A stretch of DNA of 64,000 nucleotides from assembly GCA_963693285.1 (NCBI GenBank), contig OY848917.1, forward strand, positions 188,501 through 252,500, in the 5' to 3' direction. The translations under genes and the position numbers were made by a program. This DNA comes from Xestospongia muta (lineage: Eukaryota > Porifera > Demospongiae > Haplosclerida > Petrosiidae). Each line of letters starts with the position of its first letter. Position 1 is the first letter of the stretch. Of the stretch, positions 59,790 to 64,000 are shown piece after piece. The notes beneath the pieces were generated by a model. That model did no database searches. It had not been told where the DNA came from and saw only the letters and a program-made list of their open reading frames with translations.

Positions 59790-62599
59790 TTACTCACGTT
59801 GACAACAGCGACTTACACAAATAAACACAAAGTATAAGATAAAGCTCACAAAGAGAGCAATGGAAGAAAGAAAACTGAATGCCTATGGAAGACAAAATAC
59901 ATGTTAATAAAAGTTTTATATGTGTAGATACAAAGGTGGTGGTTGTTGTCAACTTACCAATGCTCCTGATACTGTGCTCTCAATTGGTAATTCACTACAT
60001 GAATCATATGATCTACAAAATTTAAAAAAAACGCCTAATAAATCAATAATGCAAATGATGACAAGGTCATAAAAGACAAGTTTGTTTCAATTAATACAAT
60101 TTATAATAAAAGTACATTTGTATAATAATGACAAAACAATCAAAATATGTATATAATAATTCTAATAATAAACATTTAGGCTATAATAATTCACTCCTTT
60201 AATTCATTTTCACATTTCAATGTTTTATGAACTACTGGATTTCTTCATAACATTATGTTAAAGTAATTTAAAACTATAATTATGATTAATATGAAATGCA
60301 CAAATTTACTTTAAGGGTGAGGATGATGTTGTAAAAATTTACTGCATATTAATAATTGTACATATAAACTTTAAATACATCAATGATACCAGTCACAAAA
60401 ACTTCAATAAACACTTTCATTGAGCATTGAAAAGCATAAATAATTGTTAACTAAAGTTAAAAATGCATGAGTAGTCTATTGAGAACTTAAAGTGTTTTTT
60501 TTCTAATTATAGACTATAAAATACACATCACTTTTATCTAAAGGTGCTGTCATGATTTCAATATAAAATGCTGAAAATGAAATCAATTATTTCTTTAATG
60601 TGTTAATGAGTGTAGGACCTACATGTATTCATCAATTAAAATGATTATGTTACTGGCGAATCCTTTACTGACATGATTTTCTAACTGATTTTCAGAGCAA
60701 AAATCAACATTAATTAATTGCAATTTATAAATCCCTAGTGAATAATGTAATGAATACAACATATTTGAAAAAAGTAAAACATATTTGATGAGGAAGGCAA
60801 TTTGCTAACTATTTGACACTCATGATAATTATTCATTTTTGTATGAAACTTCATTTTCAGAACCTATAAACATTGAATGAACATTATAATCCATTGTGTT
60901 TTGAGTGCAGTGTTATGACTACCTTTATGCTTAGCACTTAAATGACCTTAATTACAAATGATGTTTTTTTATTATTGTTGTATCACGAACTAAATCACAA
61001 TATTTCAGAGCTTACCCAAAAACAGAGTCAATACCAAGTGTAAAGCAAGTGACAAACCATCCAATCCATAGCACAAATGTAGCTGACACAGTGAAAATTG
61101 TAGTTAGCACCAATAGTATAATATCTGCTGCTAGGAAAGCATTGTTCCTAATATAAAAAATATAAATCTGTAATTAAACAACTAGTAAGTTAATTGACAA
61201 AAAATGTTTAGCAATTGTCAGGAGATACCTGTCACAGATTTATAAGATTGATTTAATGCTCATATGTTTCATAAATAACCTACCATGATAAAAGTTTCAA
61301 AGTTAGAATAGATTCACACAGTCATCATGGTCAAAACTTAAAATGTGATGAGTAATATGGAACATATACAAGTATTAATTAGTTGGTACAACCATACATG
61401 TACAAGTTTTGGTTATCATGGTACAATAGTGACTTAGCTTCCAATGAAGCCATGTGTCATACTAAACTATTAACATGAAAGGAATTATCTTTTAATAAAG
61501 TATATGTAAGTGGTCTGTTTGAAAGCTCTATAACAAGCTTCAGTAAAATGTTATACTATATGTTAGTTATAACTTCATGGTAATACAATGATTGTTCAGT
61601 ATTAGCTAAAGGATTTAGCAATATCTGATACATGGCTTAATCCTTACCAATGAAGCTATGCTTACTAAGATATTACGTTATTAAATGTACATAACTCATA
61701 TAACAGTTATATACACGAAATTGATGCATCATAATTATTTAGTAGTAATATCAAGTTCCAAGAGCTTAGGTAATAAAATATTTGTGGCAATAACAATGAA
61801 GCTCTATGAAGTGGTTTATTTGGATTTTGAGGATTTATGACATCTCTGATTCTTAGTATGCTCTTTGATGTTTACCAATGTGTTGACATTGTAATCTAAT
61901 ATAGTACTGTGATGTCAATGTTGTATATACAGTACTGTGACATTACTTTAGCAATTAAGTCTAAGCGCCTTGTTGTCACTTTGAACTTCTATGGTATCAT
62001 GACACAATAGTAATAATTGGTAGTGTCTAGAATCCCAGTAATGAAACACAATACTTTAATGTGAAATTAATACACTTGGGTTCCAATCTCTATGCTATAG
62101 GGTCTAAGGTATAGTATTAATTTCCCATTAAAGTACAACATCTATTGGCAGCACTCTAGACACTATCTTAATAATTATCTCACTCTAATATAGCCTAGGG
62201 CCCTCATAAATTCAATAGAGCCCTTGTCTGTGTGTGATAACATATACACAACACAAAACACTATAAATACATTGTACATATAATAACTAACTTTATCAAT
62301 CCTAATGCTGTTTTCACAATAGCCAGACAAAGTAAAGCAACAAGTCCTGCAGCAGCTAGTGATTGACCAGCAAAGAAGTAGTTACAATTAGACTCGCTAG
62401 GATTCGTATTTGACGAAGAGACAAACAAAACACACGCAGCCAACTGTCCATCATCAGACAAATTCTTCGCATCAACTTGTGCCTTACCAAACAGTCCAAT
62501 GGCAACAATAATAAATATAAAAGACACGATATACGCAATGATCAGGATAATTTGAAATACGATAACTGACGTACTACTTTTCTCGCGTTCACACTTCAT
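59790..62599 (-). CDS. Four-pass membrane protein, paralogue B
   Basis: Four minus-strand exons: 62599-62292, 61147-61016, 60012-59958 and 59882-59790. All are GT-AG with consistent phases; the product is 195 aa. TM1 is VIVFQIILIIAYIVSFIFII, followed by a loop with Cys and NPSESNCNYFFAG. TM2 is LAAAGLVALLCLAIVKTALG, TM3 LLVLTTIFTVSATFVLW. A second loop follows (SYDSCSELPIES). TM4 is LSSIALFVSFILYFVFIC, ending in a Cys/Arg-rich tail (VSRCCQRE). Short termini, four segments and Cys-bearing loops after TM1 and TM3 recall TMEM179 or claudin/tetraspanin-like proteins, but no family signature (CCG, GLW) is present. Paralogue A at 34684-35618 shares exons 1-2 and splice phases. Intron 1 is over 1.1 kb, long for this window. 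Function unknown. Confidence 0.8.
62020..62166. repeat. Imperfect inverted repeat within intron 1 of paralogue B
   Basis: Arms of about 54 bases, gtagtgtctagaatcccagt to aattaatac and the reverse complement ending in ctagacactatc, agree at roughly three quarters of positions. It is probably an old MITE inside the intron. Confidence 0.5.
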
Positions 62600-64000
62600 T
62601 TTGACTGTTTAGTAGTTTAAAGCCAAAAAGACTCACTTAAGAAAATGTTCAAGTCTGTTGTAGTATAAGAGGCCTAGACAATCTAAATTCCGGAAGTAAC
62701 TTCCTTTAATGGACTAGTTGTGCGTGGGAACTAATTTCAAGAGGGATAATAATAAGATATGAAGTTGTTCAAAACTTACTTATAGAATTTGTTTGGCAAC
62801 TGGTCTTGCCCGAATTCCAAACTGGTCATTCCACCTTAGCTCACATCTATTCCATCTTTGTGAACTGTCCCAAGTTTACCTTCAAGTCTAGCTTACCTGG
62901 GATACAAGATATTTTTAAAAGGTGATTGAAATACTTCTGGTGTACTAGGATGTTCTAGGAAATGTCTGGTTGTGAATATCTTTGTGACATCCTAGAGAAT
63001 GTCCTTTTGCAACTTAGTAAACAGATACATGCATTTTCTATCACCTATAATATCCTGGATATCCTTGAAACATCCTGAAGGATGGTCATTTTAAACTGAG
63101 TATCATTGCTTACAGTTATTTATTATTCTTGTCTAAAAATTTTTGTATATACAAAGCTACGTTTCATCACTAATATCCATCAAGCTTATCTGCTTGAGTG
63201 TACCAATTATCATATCATATTCCTATATTCCTATGATGAACTGAGTTGAATAGAGTAGGTGTAGTGACTTATACAATCAAATGAATGATCCTATTGTTTA
63301 TATATCTTATTATGTTTCGTAACTACTGCAGTGTGTAAGATTGAAACAAGAGATGAACATGTTCAAATGTGTAAGTATACTCATAATATTACCTATAGTA
63401 ACATTTTAGGATGATATGTTTCTGTTTACAACTTTGCATAGAATGGTAGTATACCTGCAATACTATACTACAAAAGGGTGTGGCCAATGTGGGTGTAGTT
63501 CAAACAGTTACAAGCCAATAAATAACAATGGGAAGCAGGACAGCAGAGGGACAATTATATATAGTAACTCTTTGAAGGACAAAGTAGTGGAAGTTTGGCT
63601 TTAGCTTATCATGTAATTATAAATGTCCAGTTATTAAATAATTGTACATGTCCAGTTATTACTAATGAATATAATTATCATTAATTTCAATAACTCGTGA
63701 TAATCGGCACGCCCTTGTCAAATAAGTACCCACTCATGATCTGACCTCGTTGATTAGTTGAAAGAACGTAGTGATTTCAATGCTGTAGTCGTGAAAAAAC
63801 GTATTTTTCAACAATACAATGTTTGGTGAAGTACAGAAAGATGAATTAAATCAATCAATTTTACACAGTCTGTTCTTTTGGCACACATAAACTCATCAAA
63901 GCATCCTAATCCATATTAACCCCTCCTTTAAAATGTATTAAATAACATTGCATTTATGTATAATTATATTGATAGATGATTAAAAGTAAAAGCATATATA
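62600..64000. other. 5' flank of paralogue B and intergenic
   Basis: The first 120 bases are the probable promoter (gtgcgtggga near 62720). 62940-63090 contains several related catccta/ggatgtt runs, suggesting a decayed repeat. The plus-strand ORF at 63416 has no recognisable features. A GC-richer patch at 63705-63770 (ggcacgccc) could be a promoter of a gene beyond the window. Confidence 0.4.

Noticed and set aside
63416..63604. 62-aa plus-strand ORF near the right edge
   Set aside because: No recognisable domain or splice context; composition is compatible with chance.

Overview
The window looks like a compact, AT-rich animal nuclear genome, most likely a demosponge (Amphimedon-like). The reasons are spliced genes with very short introns (about 45-90 nt in the models below), two short-chain (spongin-type) collagen genes whose C-terminal domain I know mainly from sponges, and abundant decayed transposons. 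The organism name is inference; no marker gene fixes the species. I saw no rRNA, tRNA, CRISPR or bacterial operon.

Layout. 1-3410 (minus): 5' end of an SLC15/POT-like transporter, a decayed second copy of its 5' end with a foldback hairpin, and an orphan 290-codon ORF. 4270-6474 (minus): decayed Ty3/gypsy element. 6774-7274 (plus): intronless EF-hand protein. 10757-17151: two 6-exon phosphatidylinositol synthase (CDIPT) paralogues in the same orientation, separated by a Ginger-like transposon remnant (GPY/F + Ulp1-type protease + PHD) that is split by a 934-bp hAT deletion derivative. 18634-21808 (minus): a three-exon secreted M35-type metallopeptidase with C-terminal hemopexin-like repeats, with a (CT)70 tract just before its last 3' splice site. 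24034-24781 (minus): NIDO-like gene or gene fragment. 27331-27582 (minus): small orphan gene. 28969-29831 and 37884-38749 (minus): duplicated two-exon short-chain collagens; one copy has a hAT relic inserted 5' of it. 34684-35618 and 59790-62599 (minus): two paralogous multi-pass membrane proteins, the second complete with four exons.

41957-58115 holds a duplication cluster: three copies of a P-loop GTPase with a GIMAP-like layout (one intact, one frameshifted, one truncated), with repeated flanks and two decayed membrane-protein copies. Between GTPase copies 1 and 2 sits a young Ty3/gypsy retrotransposon (43777-48444; 301-bp LTRs with one difference seen, 5-bp target duplication, one in-frame stop in pol). 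It is inserted in an older retroelement tail of the opposite orientation.

The genes do not form one pathway. The theme is local duplication with rapid decay by microsatellite slippage, small deletions and transposon insertion. Multi-exon models were built by eye from GT-AG sites, phase continuity and comparison between paralogues; no transcript data were available.
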